A stretch of 64,000 nucleotides of DNA. Source: an uncultured Latescibacterota bacterium (GTDB lineage Bacteria > Latescibacterota > UBA2968). The stretch lies in contig OY282377.1 of the NCBI GenBank assembly GCA_958295785.1, positions 3,006,385 to 3,070,384 on the forward strand. The letters run 5' to 3'. How positions within the stretch are numbered: the first letter of the stretch is position 1; every line of letters starts with the position of its first letter. Below the pieces are notes generated by a model. It saw nothing but the letters and a program-made list of their open reading frames with translations, had not been told where the DNA came from and made no database searches. Below are positions 51,351-60,717 of this stretch, in pieces. Position numbers and translations under genes: made by a program.

Positions 51351-52406
51351 CTATTCTGCCACCAAGAGAACGCGCCGATCTTCGGCAACCGAGTCCATGA
51401 TCTCTTCAGAATGGGTTGCCATGATATATTGATTTTGCGGTGCCAAGCTCACGAGATCTTTGACAAAAATGCGGTGCCATTGGGCATTCAGATGCAACTC
51501 TGGTTCGTCGATAAACACAACCGAAGGATTGTTCTTCGTATGTTCCCACACCAAGAACAAAGTAGAGATAATTTCTTTTTGTCCAGAACTCAGACCGTCA
51601 AACGTAAATGATTTTCCGCCGCGCTCGGGTTGGACGCGGAAATCGACTGTGTTGTCAGAAGACGGGCGGAGTTTACCGATGGTGCCGCGTGCATAACGCG
51701 CCATCAACGCATTGAGTTGCTCTACAGTGTCGTCCGGCTTTTGATCTTCTACAAATTCAAAGAGTCGCGCCTTTCCCATCATGGAACGCAAAATTCTCAA
51801 CTTAAATTCGCTCATCGGAAAATCGGAAAATCGCCCTCCTCTCGTTCTTCGCGAACGGTCTCGCTCTACCATCATGCCGAGTTCTGGATTTCCCTCTTGA
51901 ACTTTGCGATAGCTATGGAATAAGAGAAAGGTATTCTCGACGACTGGGTTGGGCGTAAAGCCACTTATTGCGTTTATGAAATCGTAGAGCCCTTCTTCTG
52001 AAACAAAACGCTCATTTTCCTCCATTTTTTTGCGGAGTAATTTCCCAGATATATTGACGTTGCCGCGCCGATCTATCCGAATTTTCACCACGCCCGTTTC
52101 TTCTCCAAATGCGATGTCGCCGGCAATTTCCGCACATTGTGCATCAGATCTGATCAGCAAGTCGGGCACATCCACAATTGAATAATGGTTGGCCAGAGGA
52201 AAATTCTCTTCCTCGAGCGTCGCCGCCAAAAGCAGCAGTGAGCAACACTCGATAATTGCTGTTTTGCCGAGACCATTCTCGCTACCCATCACGAGGATAT
52301 CTGGATCACCTGGCATTTTGGGAGGTGGAAAGTGCAGCTCGAGTTCGTCAATGCCCTTGTAATTTTGGATGGCTATTCGCCTGATCTGGATGGACATTTT
52401 TTTCAT
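51351..52406 (-). CDS. AAA15/ABC-type ATPase of a two-gene ATPase-TOPRIM defence pair
   Basis: 351 residues (GGAGG 5 bases upstream). IQNYKGIDELELHFPPPK opens the fold, LVMGSENGLGKTAIIECC is the Walker A, FDGLSSGQKEIISTLFLVW is the ABC signature and VVFIDEPELHLNAQWHRIF the Walker B; IMATHSEEIMDSV is the H-loop region. The next gene codes for a TOPRIM/DUF4435-like protein, so the pair resembles PARIS (AriA ATPase plus AriB nuclease). A retron- or OLD-like role is also possible. The effector gene is broken, so this copy of the system cannot kill, but the ATPase seems intact. Confidence 0.83.
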   Translation of the reverse strand: MKKMSIQIRRIAIQNYKGIDELELHFPPPKMPGDPDILVMGSENGLGKTAIIECCSLLLLAATLEEENFPLANHYSIVDVPDLLIRSDAQCAEIAGDIAFGEETGVVKIRIDRRGNVNISGKLLRKKMEENERFVSEEGLYDFINAISGFTPNPVVENTFLLFHSYRKVQEGNPELGMMVERDRSRRTRGGRFSDFPMSEFKLRILRSMMGKARLFEFVEDQKPDDTVEQLNALMARYARGTIGKLRPSSDNTVDFRVQPERGGKSFTFDGLSSGQKEIISTLFLVWEHTKNNPSVVFIDEPELHLNAQWHRIFVKDLVSLAPQNQYIMATHSEEIMDSVAEDRRVLLVAE

Positions 52407-52419
52407 GATGACCTCCTCG

Positions 52420-54408
52420 TTACGCGACCTCTGCTTTTAATCTCGCAATTTCATCGCGGTAGTGCGCGGCTTTTTCAAATTCCAAGTTTTCAGCGGCTTC
52501 GCCCATTTTGCGCGTCAGTTCTTCGATCAGATCCAAGCGATTGTCGCCATCTACATATTCCGGCGTTTCTTCGGCGACCATGGGCAGGGCTTCGGCTTGT
52601 TCGTCGGCCACCGCTGTGGTTTGGAGGATCTCTTCGCGGGTCTTGTACAGCGTCTTGGGCGTGATGCCGTGTTTGGCGTTGTGCGCCTCTTGCAGGGCGC
52701 GGCGGCGATTGGTCTCGGCGATGGCGCGTTGCATCGAAGCCGTCACCTTATCCGCGTACATGATCACCGTGCCTTCTGCATTGCGGGCCGCGCGCCCAGC
52801 GGTTTGAATCAGCGAGCGTTCCGACCGCAAAAATCCCTCCTTATCCGCATCTAAAATCGCCACGAGCGACACTTCGGGCAGGTCGAGACCCTCGCGCAGC
52901 AAGTTCACGCCCACGAGCACGTCAAATGTGCCCAAGCGCAGATCGCGGATGATCGCCACGCGCTCGAGCGAATCCACATCCGAGTGCATATAGCGCGCGC
53001 CAATGCCCAACTCGCGCATGTATTCCGACAAATCCTCGGCCATGCGCTTGGTCAGGGTCGTCACCAGCACGCGCTGCCCGCTTTCCACGCGCTGCCGGGC
53101 CTCTTCGATGAGATCATCTACCTGCCCGCGCACCGGGCGCACGACCATTTGGGGATCGAGCAAGCCCGTGGGCCGAATCACCTGCTCGACCACCACGCCC
53201 TCGCATTTTTCCAATTCGTAATCCGCGGGTGTGGCGGACATAAAAATGACCTGCTTTGCCTTTTGTTCAAACTCCTCGAAATACAGCGGGCGGTTGTCCA
53301 GCGCGGCGGGCAATCTGAACCCGTGCTCGATCAACACCTCCTTGCGCGACCGGTCGCCGTTCCACATGCCGCGCAACTGCGGAACCGTCACATGGGATTC
53401 GTCCAGCACGATCAGAAAATCGTCTGAAAAATAATCCAACAACACGTAGGGGGCTTCCCCTGGCACGCGCCCGTCAATGTAGCGCGAATAATTTTCAATG
53501 CCCTGGCAGAACCCGATCTCGCGCATCATCTCGATGTCGTAGCGCGTCCGCATTTCCAAGCGCTGCGCCTCCAACAATTTGCCCTGGCTGTGAAACGCCT
53601 CCAACTGCTCGGCCAAATCGACTTCGATCTGTACAATGGCCCGCTCGATCCGATTGCCGCTGGTGACAAAGTGTTTGGCCGGATAAATGATGATGCGGTC
53701 GCGTTTTTCGAGCACCTCGCCCGTTACCGGATGTATGATGCACAACGCGTCGACCTCGTCGCCAAAAAATTCCACGCGCACCGGGTACTCGCGCTCGGGC
53801 GGATAGATTTCGACCACGTCGCCGCGCACCCGAAACGCGGCCGGCGCGAGTTCGATGTCATTGCGCGCAAAGTGAATGTCCACGAGTTTTCGCAACATGG
53901 CGTCGCGGTCCATCTCTGCGCCGCGATCCAACACCACGAGATGATCTTCGTATTCTGTTGGGTTGCCAATGCCGTAAATACACGACACACTCGCCACGAT
54001 GATCACGTCTTGCCGCTCCATCAACGCACTGGTCGCGCGCAGGCGCAGGCGGTTGATTTCGTCGTTGATATCCGATTCTTTTTCGATAAAGGTATCCGTC
54101 ACGGGTTTGTACGCTTCCGGCTGGTAATAGTCGTAATACGAAATGAAATACTCCACGGCATTATTTGGAAAAAAGCTGCGAAACTCACCGTAGAGTTGCG
54201 CGGCCAGGGTCTTGTTGTGGGAAATCACGAGCGTGGGCTTTTGGATGGCTTCGATCACTTTTGACATGGAAAACGTCTTGCCCGTGCCCGTGGCGCCCAA
54301 CAAGGTCTGGTACGGCGCGCCAGCGCGAATGCCCTGGGCGAGTTCTTCGATAGCCTGCGGCTGGTCGCCGGCCGGCTCAAAAGGCGATACCACTTCAAAT
54401 TTCGGCAT
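52420..54408 (-). CDS. uvrB: excinuclease ABC subunit UvrB
   Basis: 662 residues from the ATG at 54408 (AAGG, 7 bases; the frame opens at 54489). UvrB landmarks: [36 protein letters not shown] (Walker A), [18 protein letters not shown] (damage-probing beta-hairpin), [19 protein letters not shown] (motif VI) and a C-terminal UVR domain ([20 protein letters not shown]). It verifies lesions and recruits UvrC in nucleotide-excision repair. Only 13 bases separate its stop from the start of the defence ATPase, so read-through from uvrB may drive that gene. Confidence 0.97.
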   Translation of the reverse strand: MPKFEVVSPFEPAGDQPQAIEELAQGIRAGAPYQTLLGATGTGKTFSMSKVIEAIQKPTLVISHNKTLAAQLYGEFRSFFPNNAVEYFISYYDYYQPEAYKPVTDTFIEKESDINDEINRLRLRATSALMERQDVIIVASVSCIYGIGNPTEYEDHLVVLDRGAEMDRDAMLRKLVDIHFARNDIELAPAAFRVRGDVVEIYPPEREYPVRVEFFGDEVDALCIIHPVTGEVLEKRDRIIIYPAKHFVTSGNRIERAIVQIEVDLAEQLEAFHSQGKLLEAQRLEMRTRYDIEMMREIGFCQGIENYSRYIDGRVPGEAPYVLLDYFSDDFLIVLDESHVTVPQLRGMWNGDRSRKEVLIEHGFRLPAALDNRPLYFEEFEQKAKQVIFMSATPADYELEKCEGVVVEQVIRPTGLLDPQMVVRPVRGQVDDLIEEARQRVESGQRVLVTTLTKRMAEDLSEYMRELGIGARYMHSDVDSLERVAIIRDLRLGTFDVLVGVNLLREGLDLPEVSLVAILDADKEGFLRSERSLIQTAGRAARNAEGTVIMYADKVTASMQRAIAETNRRRALQEAHNAKHGITPKTLYKTREEILQTTAVADEQAEALPMVAEETPEYVDGDNRLDLIEELTRKMGEAAENLEFEKAAHYRDEIARLKAEVA

Positions 54409-54522
54409 GGTGATGCCTTGGAAAAAGGGGTTGCTTGTTTTGTCATTCACTTTAATTTGCACAGAGAAGGGATGAGATGCAAGGAGCAACCCGTTTTGAT
54501 AGCCCGCGCTTTGGAAAAGAAA

Positions 54523-55548
54523 ATGACAGATCCCGTATTCATCGTAAGCACCGGACGGTGTGGGTCAACAATGCTGTCGAACATGGTCAAGTTGCATCCC
54601 GATCTGTTGAGCATATCGGAATTTTTTACCTCGTTGACCAGCCGGGCATTTCGGGGGCGCAGCGCGACTGGCGAGACCGTGTTCCGCCGCCTGAAGGCCC
54701 TGTCTCCGGGGGGCAAGGCCCTGTTGACAAACGATTTGATCGTGGATGAGTTTCTCTATCCAATTGGACCAGACGCACGCTACGCTTTGGGCGAAGTGCC
54801 GCCGATTATGTGTACCACGCTGCCGCATCTCACAGACGACCACGAGCGGTTGTGGGACGATCTCTCGGCGGCATTGCGGTCGCGTGGCAGAGCATCGTTG
54901 ACCGCGCATTATCGCTTCATCTTTGAGTGGCTCGCGGACCGATTTGCGAAAAAGGTGTGGATCGAACGCTCGGGCCTCTCTTTGCTATTTGTCCCGACAT
55001 TGGCGAAGATGTTTCCCGATGCGCGGTTCGTACACCTCTATCGGGATGGCAGAGATACCGCGATTTCCATGTCGCGGCATCCATACTTCCGCTTGCGCGT
55101 GCAATCTGAGGAGTTGATGATGAAATTTGGGATCGATCCGTACCGGCCCTTCAACCTGCTCGGCACCAGCCCGTATATCCCCTTTCTCGAGTGGCTTCGA
55201 TTCCAATTTTTCACGGCGGAGCGGTATCGACGCACCGAGATCGCATTGCCCGCATTTGGGCGGTTTTGGAGCCGCTTGATCGTACACGGGGTTGCGTATC
55301 TAAACGCGCTGCCGCCCGAGCGCGTGCTGTCGATGCGCTACGAAACCGCGCTGTCTTTGCCCGAGCGCGAATTGCGCCGGTTCATCCGCTTTGTCGGGCC
55401 GGAATACGAAGACAGCCAATGGCTAAATGCGGCCATGGCCTCGATACAGCCGAAATCGCCCAATTGGACGCGCCTCAGCGCAGACGAACAGACACAACTC
55501 GCCGCGGCCTGTGAACCCGCACAGACGCTTTTGGGATATACCGAATGA
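54523..55548 (+). CDS. sulfotransferase family protein
   Basis: 341 residues from the ATG at 54523; an ATG at 54472 is less likely because the family N-terminus [20 protein letters not shown] (PAPS 5'-phosphosulfate loop) begins at the former. The 3'-phosphate-binding region is [20 protein letters not shown]. Such enzymes move sulfate from PAPS to an alcohol or amine. It is divergent from uvrB and precedes the P450 gene by 210 bases of repeat sequence. With the sulfatase at 60718 this implies sulfated metabolites. Confidence 0.85.
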   Translation: MTDPVFIVSTGRCGSTMLSNMVKLHPDLLSISEFFTSLTSRAFRGRSATGETVFRRLKALSPGGKALLTNDLIVDEFLYPIGPDARYALGEVPPIMCTTLPHLTDDHERLWDDLSAALRSRGRASLTAHYRFIFEWLADRFAKKVWIERSGLSLLFVPTLAKMFPDARFVHLYRDGRDTAISMSRHPYFRLRVQSEELMMKFGIDPYRPFNLLGTSPYIPFLEWLRFQFFTAERYRRTEIALPAFGRFWSRLIVHGVAYLNALPPERVLSMRYETALSLPERELRRFIRFVGPEYEDSQWLNAAMASIQPKSPNWTRLSADEQTQLAAACEPAQTLLGYTE

Positions 55549-55551
55549 AAG

Positions 55552-55735
55552 GCGAAAGGTTGGTTGCGAGATGGACTTGCGCGCTGTGCGTGATGGGTTT
55601 GTGTGACGGTATTTTGTGATCGCATTTTTGCGATGGCTTCTCTGAATGAATAGGTAACGGCAAGGGATCGCTGGCTGGCAACATATCGCATCACATGAGG
55701 ACAACAGCTATTCAATTTGGTATTACCTGGCTGTT
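55552..55735. repeat. 185-bp dispersed repeat, inverted relative to 63580-63760
   Basis: On the minus strand it reads AATACCAAATTGAATAGCTG, then TCATTCAGAGAAGCCATCGC and CATCACGCACAGCGCGCAAG. The plus strand at 63583-63760 carries the same landmarks in the same order. Its right half has short GCCATC iterations. It has no coding potential. Confidence 0.8.
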
Positions 55736-55758
55736 TTTCAAAGAAAGGACGAGTGAGC

Positions 55759-57111
55759 ATGGAGACACCGACCATTGAACGTGCGCCGTTGTCGCCGAGT
55801 GCGAAAGGGCGGTATGTCCGCAATGCGATTATGCGGATTCGGGATACGCTCGGGCTTTTTACGGCGTTGCACAGGGACTATGGCGACATCGTGAGGTACA
55901 ACATCCTCTTTCTCGAGTTCTGCATCATCTTCGATCCGGATCTGATCAGAGAGGTGCTCTACGAGAAGCGGTCGTCATTTGAAAAGGGGTTTATTTACAA
56001 GCGCAACACGGTTCTGCACGGGCCAACGCTCGTGACTGGGGATGGCGAGGATCATCTGCGGCGGCGAAGGATCATCCAGCCGTTCTTTCACCGGAAGGCA
56101 CTGGACAAATACGCCGCCATTATGGCCGAGCGCGCTATCGCCAAGCGGGAGGAATGGCATCGCGGTCAGATCATCGATGCGGACCGGGAAATGCGTCATT
56201 TGACGCTGTCCATCTCGCTCGAGGTCTTTTTTGAGGACAAGACGCGGATCGACAACGAGATGGCCAAAAATCTGATCGATTTGTTGATTTTGGATTTCCA
56301 ATTGGCCCTGCTGCCGGGCCGCCAGTTTATCAAGCGCGTGTTGCCGCGCTACCGGCGGCTGATGCGCCTGAAGGAGCCGATGGACGACATTATCCGGGCG
56401 TCTATTCGCGCGGCCCGCGCCAATGCGGGGGAGCGAACCGATCTGGTGGCGTTTCTCGTCCACGCCACAGACGAGAGCACGGCGGCGCCTGCGTTTGACG
56501 AATTTGAGGTGCTGGACGAAGTGATAGAGATGCTGATGGCGTCCCACGAAACGACGGGTTGTACGCTGGCGTGGGCGTTCTATTTTCTCAGCCGGAACCC
56601 GTCTGTGCGCGAGCGGATGGAGCAGGAGATCGACGCGGTGTTGGGCAGACAGACGCCGACTTTGGCGGATTACGACCGGCTCGTCTATACCCGCGCCGTG
56701 CTCGACGAGACCTTGCGCCTCGCGTCGCCCTCTTATTATATCGGCCGACGCGCCATTGAAGACTGCACGATTGGCGGCTACTTCATTCCCGCGGGCGCGA
56801 ATGTGCAACTCTGTTGCTATGCGTCCCACAGAAATGAGCGGTATTTCCCGCACCCGCATCAGTTCCGGCCGGAACGCTGGCTGGAGCCGCAACCCGAACG
56901 TCCGCGGTACGCGTACATGCCGTTCGGCGCAGGTTCGCGCGGTTGCGTCGGCGAGGCGTTCGCCCTGATGAGCGGGGTGTACGCCTTGGCGAGCATCGCG
57001 CAACGCTATCGGCTCGAGGTCGTCTCGGACCAGCCGCCCGCGTTGAAAACCATGGCGGGCTACTTTTTTAAGAATGGCCTGCCGGTCGAGGTGTGCGAGC
57101 GTCAGGGTTAG
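55759..57111 (+). CDS. cytochrome P450
   Basis: 450 residues (start at METPTIERAP; GGAC-type site only). The heme-binding loop PFGAGSRGCVGEAFALMS has Cys396; LDETLRLASPSYYIGRRAIE is the K-helix E-x-x-R; LMASHETTGCTLAWAFYF is the I helix with a Ser-His-Glu-Thr-Thr variant of the usual A-G-x-D-T. The protein is soluble. It oxidises a hydrophobic substrate with electrons from an unlinked redox partner (none in the window). It converges on the MpaB-like gene, with overlapping stop codons. Confidence 0.94.
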   Translation: METPTIERAPLSPSAKGRYVRNAIMRIRDTLGLFTALHRDYGDIVRYNILFLEFCIIFDPDLIREVLYEKRSSFEKGFIYKRNTVLHGPTLVTGDGEDHLRRRRIIQPFFHRKALDKYAAIMAERAIAKREEWHRGQIIDADREMRHLTLSISLEVFFEDKTRIDNEMAKNLIDLLILDFQLALLPGRQFIKRVLPRYRRLMRLKEPMDDIIRASIRAARANAGERTDLVAFLVHATDESTAAPAFDEFEVLDEVIEMLMASHETTGCTLAWAFYFLSRNPSVRERMEQEIDAVLGRQTPTLADYDRLVYTRAVLDETLRLASPSYYIGRRAIEDCTIGGYFIPAGANVQLCCYASHRNERYFPHPHQFRPERWLEPQPERPRYAYMPFGAGSRGCVGEAFALMSGVYALASIAQRYRLEVVSDQPPALKTMAGYFFKNGLPVEVCERQG

Positions 57112-58277
57112 TCGAACAGGCGCGTCTCGTAGTCGCCTTTCTCGAGCCAGAACGCCACGCCCTTGTATTCTTGAACCGCGCGGGGGACCAGCCACGGAAC
57201 CCGCTCGGAGAGCCACACGAGGGCGATGAAGCCATAGCACAACAACCGCCGCTTTTGCTTGGGATAGCCCAACTGATCCGCGAGTTTGTCGCCGAGCAGG
57301 TGGCGCGACATGGGATTGGCCATGCTGACGAAAAAGCGCGCTTGGCGTTCGTTCTCAATTTTCATGAGTTCTGGGCCTGCATGGATCAGGGCTTGGCACA
57401 GGTGCTTCGAGGTCTCGTCTGGGTCAAATTCCAAGCTGAACGCGATCTCTATCATCCGCTGCGCTTGTTCTTCCGACGCACAGACCATTTCGGGATTGAT
57501 GGCAAAGAGATACCCGATATACCGCCATGTTAGGAGAACGCCTTCCTCTTCGCGGCGCGTCAAACGCATCCCCAATCGCTTCATCCCCTGAATGACATGG
57601 AACGAAAAAAAAATTGCATCCATCGCCATGTGCGCCTGATTGAGCGGGAGTTCGGGCGTGCTTTGGTCCCAGTCGTCCGCCTGAAGAATCTGCCGCCGCA
57701 CTCGGGCGTGCAAGACGCGCACAAAAACGACCAACCCAAAGCCATCCGCGTGGCGTTGCAAGCCGCCTGGCAAAAAGCTTTCGGTGATCAAACGCAAGGT
57801 CTGGGCGTAGCGATGGGCGGTCTTATTGAGGAGCGTGCGCGTAAAAGCGAGGGGTTTGTTGGCGGTTGCAAGGTAGGTGTGCGGCAAGGCGTAGGCGGCA
57901 AAAGACAGGGCAGTGAGCAACCCCGAGCGGATGATCTTCTTGCTCGCAACAAGCATGAGATCCCATTCCACCCAAGCGGGCACGCTATCGAGTTGTTCAA
58001 ACAGCGCCACCAGTGGTTTGGGCGGATTGTCGATGGTCTCGATGCCGTCCTTGAGGGCCCTAGATAACATGCTAAACCCCTGGCCAGGCGGCAGTTTTTC
58101 AAAATGGAGAATGAGATCGTCAGCGATGGGATCGCCCAGGCGCAGATACTTCAGATATGGATCAATCGCGTTGCCATGCCGTTGTCTGGCCGCGGCGATT
58201 CGCTCGGCTGAAAGCGGTGGAAAAGGCGAGGTGCCAGGCAACATCTCTTTTTGCTTCTCGCGCGATCTCAAAAACAT
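57108..58277 (-). CDS. MpaB/DUF2236-like oxygenase
   Basis: 389 residues from the ATG at 58277 (GGGTGA upstream). Landmarks DPYLKYLRLGDPIADDLILH, VPAWVEWDLMLVASKKIIRS, LPLNQAHMAMDAIFFSFHV, TWRYIGYLFAINPEMVCASE and a C-terminal ANPMSRHLLGDKLADQLGYP fit the MpaB_C/DUF2236 family of heme-type oxygenases related to latex-clearing protein. Its stop overlaps the P450 stop; its start lies 4 bases after the amidohydrolase stop. The substrate may be a fatty or isoprenoid chain, which is an inference. Confidence 0.86.
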   Translation of the reverse strand: MFLRSREKQKEMLPGTSPFPPLSAERIAAARQRHGNAIDPYLKYLRLGDPIADDLILHFEKLPPGQGFSMLSRALKDGIETIDNPPKPLVALFEQLDSVPAWVEWDLMLVASKKIIRSGLLTALSFAAYALPHTYLATANKPLAFTRTLLNKTAHRYAQTLRLITESFLPGGLQRHADGFGLVVFVRVLHARVRRQILQADDWDQSTPELPLNQAHMAMDAIFFSFHVIQGMKRLGMRLTRREEEGVLLTWRYIGYLFAINPEMVCASEEQAQRMIEIAFSLEFDPDETSKHLCQALIHAGPELMKIENERQARFFVSMANPMSRHLLGDKLADQLGYPKQKRRLLCYGFIALVWLSERVPWLVPRAVQEYKGVAFWLEKGDYETRLFD

Positions 58278-58281
58278 AGTT

Positions 58282-59142
58282 TCACCCGTCGCCCAATAAC
58301 TTCTGTGCGTTTTGATAGGTAATTTTGTCATAAGCTGCTTTGGGCAGGTCCAAACGCAGCAAATAATCCATCAAGCGCGTGTCAAAATAATCCCGTCCAA
58401 ACAACAGGCGGTCCTGAAAATCGATCAAAAACCGCCTGCCAAACGCTTCATCTCTGCCAATCGCCGTCAGGCCCGATCCCGCCGAGAGGTCCGCATACAA
58501 ATTGTCGTATTGCCGCAGCATTTGGGGCACTTTGCCGCCCGGTGCAATCGGGCCTGTGGGATAGGCTTCTTTGTCAAACTTGTCGTCTCCGGAAATGTGC
58601 GCCCAAAACCCCGGCGCATGGCCGATGAACTGCGTGTCGGGGCATGCGATAATCGCCCGTTCAAATGCTTCAATGCTGCCGCCATACCACCAGTTGGGTC
58701 GAGGATAATCCCCACGCCCGCGTTCAATGGGATAATCCAAGTGAATCGTAATCGGCAGGCCCATGTCACCGCAGGCGCGATAGAGACGGATCGCATCGGG
58801 ATCGTCGAACAACACGCGCACCTTTAATTCGCTGGCAACGCGAATCCCGTGAATTTCCACGGCGGCTTTTAAGCGATCAATGGCATCGGGCCGCTTGGGG
58901 TGTGGCATATAGCCCAAGACAAAACGGTCGGGGGCCTCTCGTCCCACTTGAATCACGTCTTCCAAGGGAATGCCCACGCCCGTGGGCGGCAACGCGCTGT
59001 GATACGCGGGGCTGTATTCGTCTTCGGGCACTTCCCACGAAAACAACCACATCTGATCGATGTGTTGCTCGTCCATGTTTTTGAGAATTTTCTCCGCATT
59101 AAACCCGTGCCAGTTGGGATGGTTGTGCGCGTCGATAATCAT
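58282..59142 (-). CDS. amidohydrolase-family protein (amidohydro_2 type)
   Basis: 286 residues from the ATG at 59142 (AGGAG, 6 bases; the frame opens at 59253). MIIDAHNHPNWHGF is the metal-binding H-x-H, followed by FVLGYMPHPKRPDAIDRLKA, MGLPITIHLDYPIE, TQFIGHAPGFWAHIS and LLFGRDYFDT (Asp). It is likely a decarboxylase/hydrolase of the ACMSD superfamily. It is a member of a minus-strand unit with the sugar isomerase at 59243 and MpaB-like gene. Confidence 0.88.
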   Translation of the reverse strand: MIIDAHNHPNWHGFNAEKILKNMDEQHIDQMWLFSWEVPEDEYSPAYHSALPPTGVGIPLEDVIQVGREAPDRFVLGYMPHPKRPDAIDRLKAAVEIHGIRVASELKVRVLFDDPDAIRLYRACGDMGLPITIHLDYPIERGRGDYPRPNWWYGGSIEAFERAIIACPDTQFIGHAPGFWAHISGDDKFDKEAYPTGPIAPGGKVPQMLRQYDNLYADLSAGSGLTAIGRDEAFGRRFLIDFQDRLLFGRDYFDTRLMDYLLRLDLPKAAYDKITYQNAQKLLGDG

Positions 59143-59159
59143 GGGATTCTCCTTTTTTT

Positions 59160-59241
59160 TCCCTAACCCCGTTATTCGGTAGGCGACGCCTGTGCCTACG
59201 AGGAACGCAAAAGAACATCTCTCTCCCCGATTCGGGGAGGG
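59160..59241. repeat. inverted copy of the GTAGGCACAGGCGTAGCC repeat plus CCCCGATTCGGGG hairpin
   Basis: CCTAACCCCGTTATTCGGTA, GGCGACGCCTGTGCCTACGA and CTCCCCGATTCGGGGAGGGG lie between two minus-strand genes. The hairpin matches the one at 25408. Confidence 0.65.
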
Positions 59242-59242
59242 G

Positions 59243-60055
59243 TTACATCGCATCTAAAACCGCACGCAGTTGTCGCACGCCTTTCAGCATCAACGCGGGC
59301 GATCCCCAGTGCTCGATGCTCACATTGCCCGCGTACCCGTCTGTGCGGAGCATGGCGAGCAACTCGGCGTATGTCATCTCGCTGCCGCGAATGGGGTCGA
59401 GTTCTTTGTGCGGATTGGGCTTGACGTGCAAGTGCGTGATCCGTCCCTTGAGTTGTGCGTACCCATCCGGCACGGCGCGTTCGCCGCAACCAATGCCGTT
59501 GTTCACGTCCCAGCAAAAGCTAAATCCCGGCGTATTGCCCAGCGCGTCGGCCACCATCCGCGCTTCTGCACAAGTGCCGGCAATGGTCGCGCCCTCGTTT
59601 TCCAATGACAGGGTTACGCCTTCGCGCTCTGCGGTTTTGACAATGGGTTCGAGAAAGGGCACAATCGCATCGAGATAATTCGCAACGCCGGGCCGATTTT
59701 CCCGATCCCCTTGTTTTCGATTGGGATTCCACAGGGAAAAGCCTCGGATGACCGTTGTGCCAAATGCGTGTGCCAACTCGATCATGCGGTCAAACACGCG
59801 CTGGTGCTCGGCCTTTTCCGCCGCGCTGTCGTGCGCGCATTTGCCCACAGGTGAACCGACAGACATCACAACCATGTCGTACTTTGCCAGCACGTCTTGA
59901 ACGCGCTTCAGGTCGTCATTGTCGATCTCTTGAACGCGCTTGCCCCAAATCCCGCCGCGCAACTCGATGCCCGTTGCCCCGGCTTCCGCGCCCAATCGCA
60001 CGGACGCATCAAAATCGGCTTTGTCGATCTCATCTGCAAAATAGCACAATTCCAT
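59243..60055 (-). CDS. sugar phosphate isomerase/epimerase
   Basis: 270 residues. TIM barrel: ELCYFADEIDKADFDASVRL, GATGIELRGGIWGKRV, VTLSLENEGATIAGTCAEAR (Glu), FSFCWDVNNGIGCGERAVPD (Asp), ITHLHVKPNPHKELD (His) and VSIEHWGSPALMLKG (Glu). All metal-ligand positions of the family are present. It leads the minus-strand unit ending with the MpaB-like gene. The substrate is unknown. Confidence 0.88.
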   Translation of the reverse strand: MELCYFADEIDKADFDASVRLGAEAGATGIELRGGIWGKRVQEIDNDDLKRVQDVLAKYDMVVMSVGSPVGKCAHDSAAEKAEHQRVFDRMIELAHAFGTTVIRGFSLWNPNRKQGDRENRPGVANYLDAIVPFLEPIVKTAEREGVTLSLENEGATIAGTCAEARMVADALGNTPGFSFCWDVNNGIGCGERAVPDGYAQLKGRITHLHVKPNPHKELDPIRGSEMTYAELLAMLRTDGYAGNVSIEHWGSPALMLKGVRQLRAVLDAM

Positions 60056-60184
60056 TTCTTCCTCCTGTCACTCAAAGTGGCTTGTGTCATAATATAACAT
60101 CTTCTTTCTTTGGAAAAGAAAAACCCGACCTGTGTCCTTGCATTTTTTGTTTTTTTTGTTCATTTTTTGATTATCATAAATTTT

Positions 60185-60505
60185 ATGAACGAACAGACGC
60201 GCACAAAAATTTTGCAATCCACACCGCGCACAAAGGGGATTCGCAAACTCGACCACAAACGCCTGCGCGCCCAATTGTCCCGCGCTGCGCCGCCGCTCGA
60301 TTACGACCGTTATATGCGATCCAAAGCATGGCAAATCAAAAGGCGAAAATTCCTCGCCCACTACAATTGCCAATGCGCCCTGTGCGGCAGCAAAGAACAT
60401 CTGCACGTCCACCACTTGCACTATCAGACCTTGGGCAAAGAGCGCGTGGAAGATGTGCTCGTGTATTGCCGACGGTGTCATTTTTTGGCGCACAAGGAGG
60501 AGTGA
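60185..60505 (+). CDS. HNH endonuclease-domain protein
   Basis: 106 residues from the ATG at 60185; no ribosome-binding site is visible. LDYDRYMRSKAWQIKRRKFL, then CQCALCGSKEHLHVHHLHYQ and YCRRCHFLAHKEE form an HNH fold with two Cys-x-x-Cys zinc pairs and the His-His. Such small proteins can nick DNA near mobile elements, but with no other mobile genes beside it the role is open. It stands alone between a sugar-isomerase gene and the sulfatase. Confidence 0.82.
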   Translation: MNEQTRTKILQSTPRTKGIRKLDHKRLRAQLSRAAPPLDYDRYMRSKAWQIKRRKFLAHYNCQCALCGSKEHLHVHHLHYQTLGKERVEDVLVYCRRCHFLAHKEE

Positions 60506-60536
60506 GAAGTGAGAGGCAAGATGCAAAAATAAAAAC

Positions 60537-60563
60537 GTAGGGGCGATGCCCCCGTGCCCGCCC
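60537..60563. repeat. dispersed palindromic repeat copy
   Basis: GTAGGGGCGATGCCCCCGTG followed by CCCGCCC, 30 bases after the HNH gene. The 60506-60717 gap otherwise holds the ACAAAAGGTGAAAGGCGAGA-like filler and a GGAG site for the sulfatase. Confidence 0.85.
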
Positions 60564-60717
60564 AAAGATACAAGACAGGAGAGGCGAATTTTACCACAAA
60601 AAGCACAAAAGGTGAAAGGCGAGAAAGACAAAGTGCAAAGTGCAGAACGAGAGGCCGGGGGAGCGGGTGGCCTTCTTCCCTCTTGCGTCTTACCTTTTAC
60701 CATTTCCGGAGATTTCC

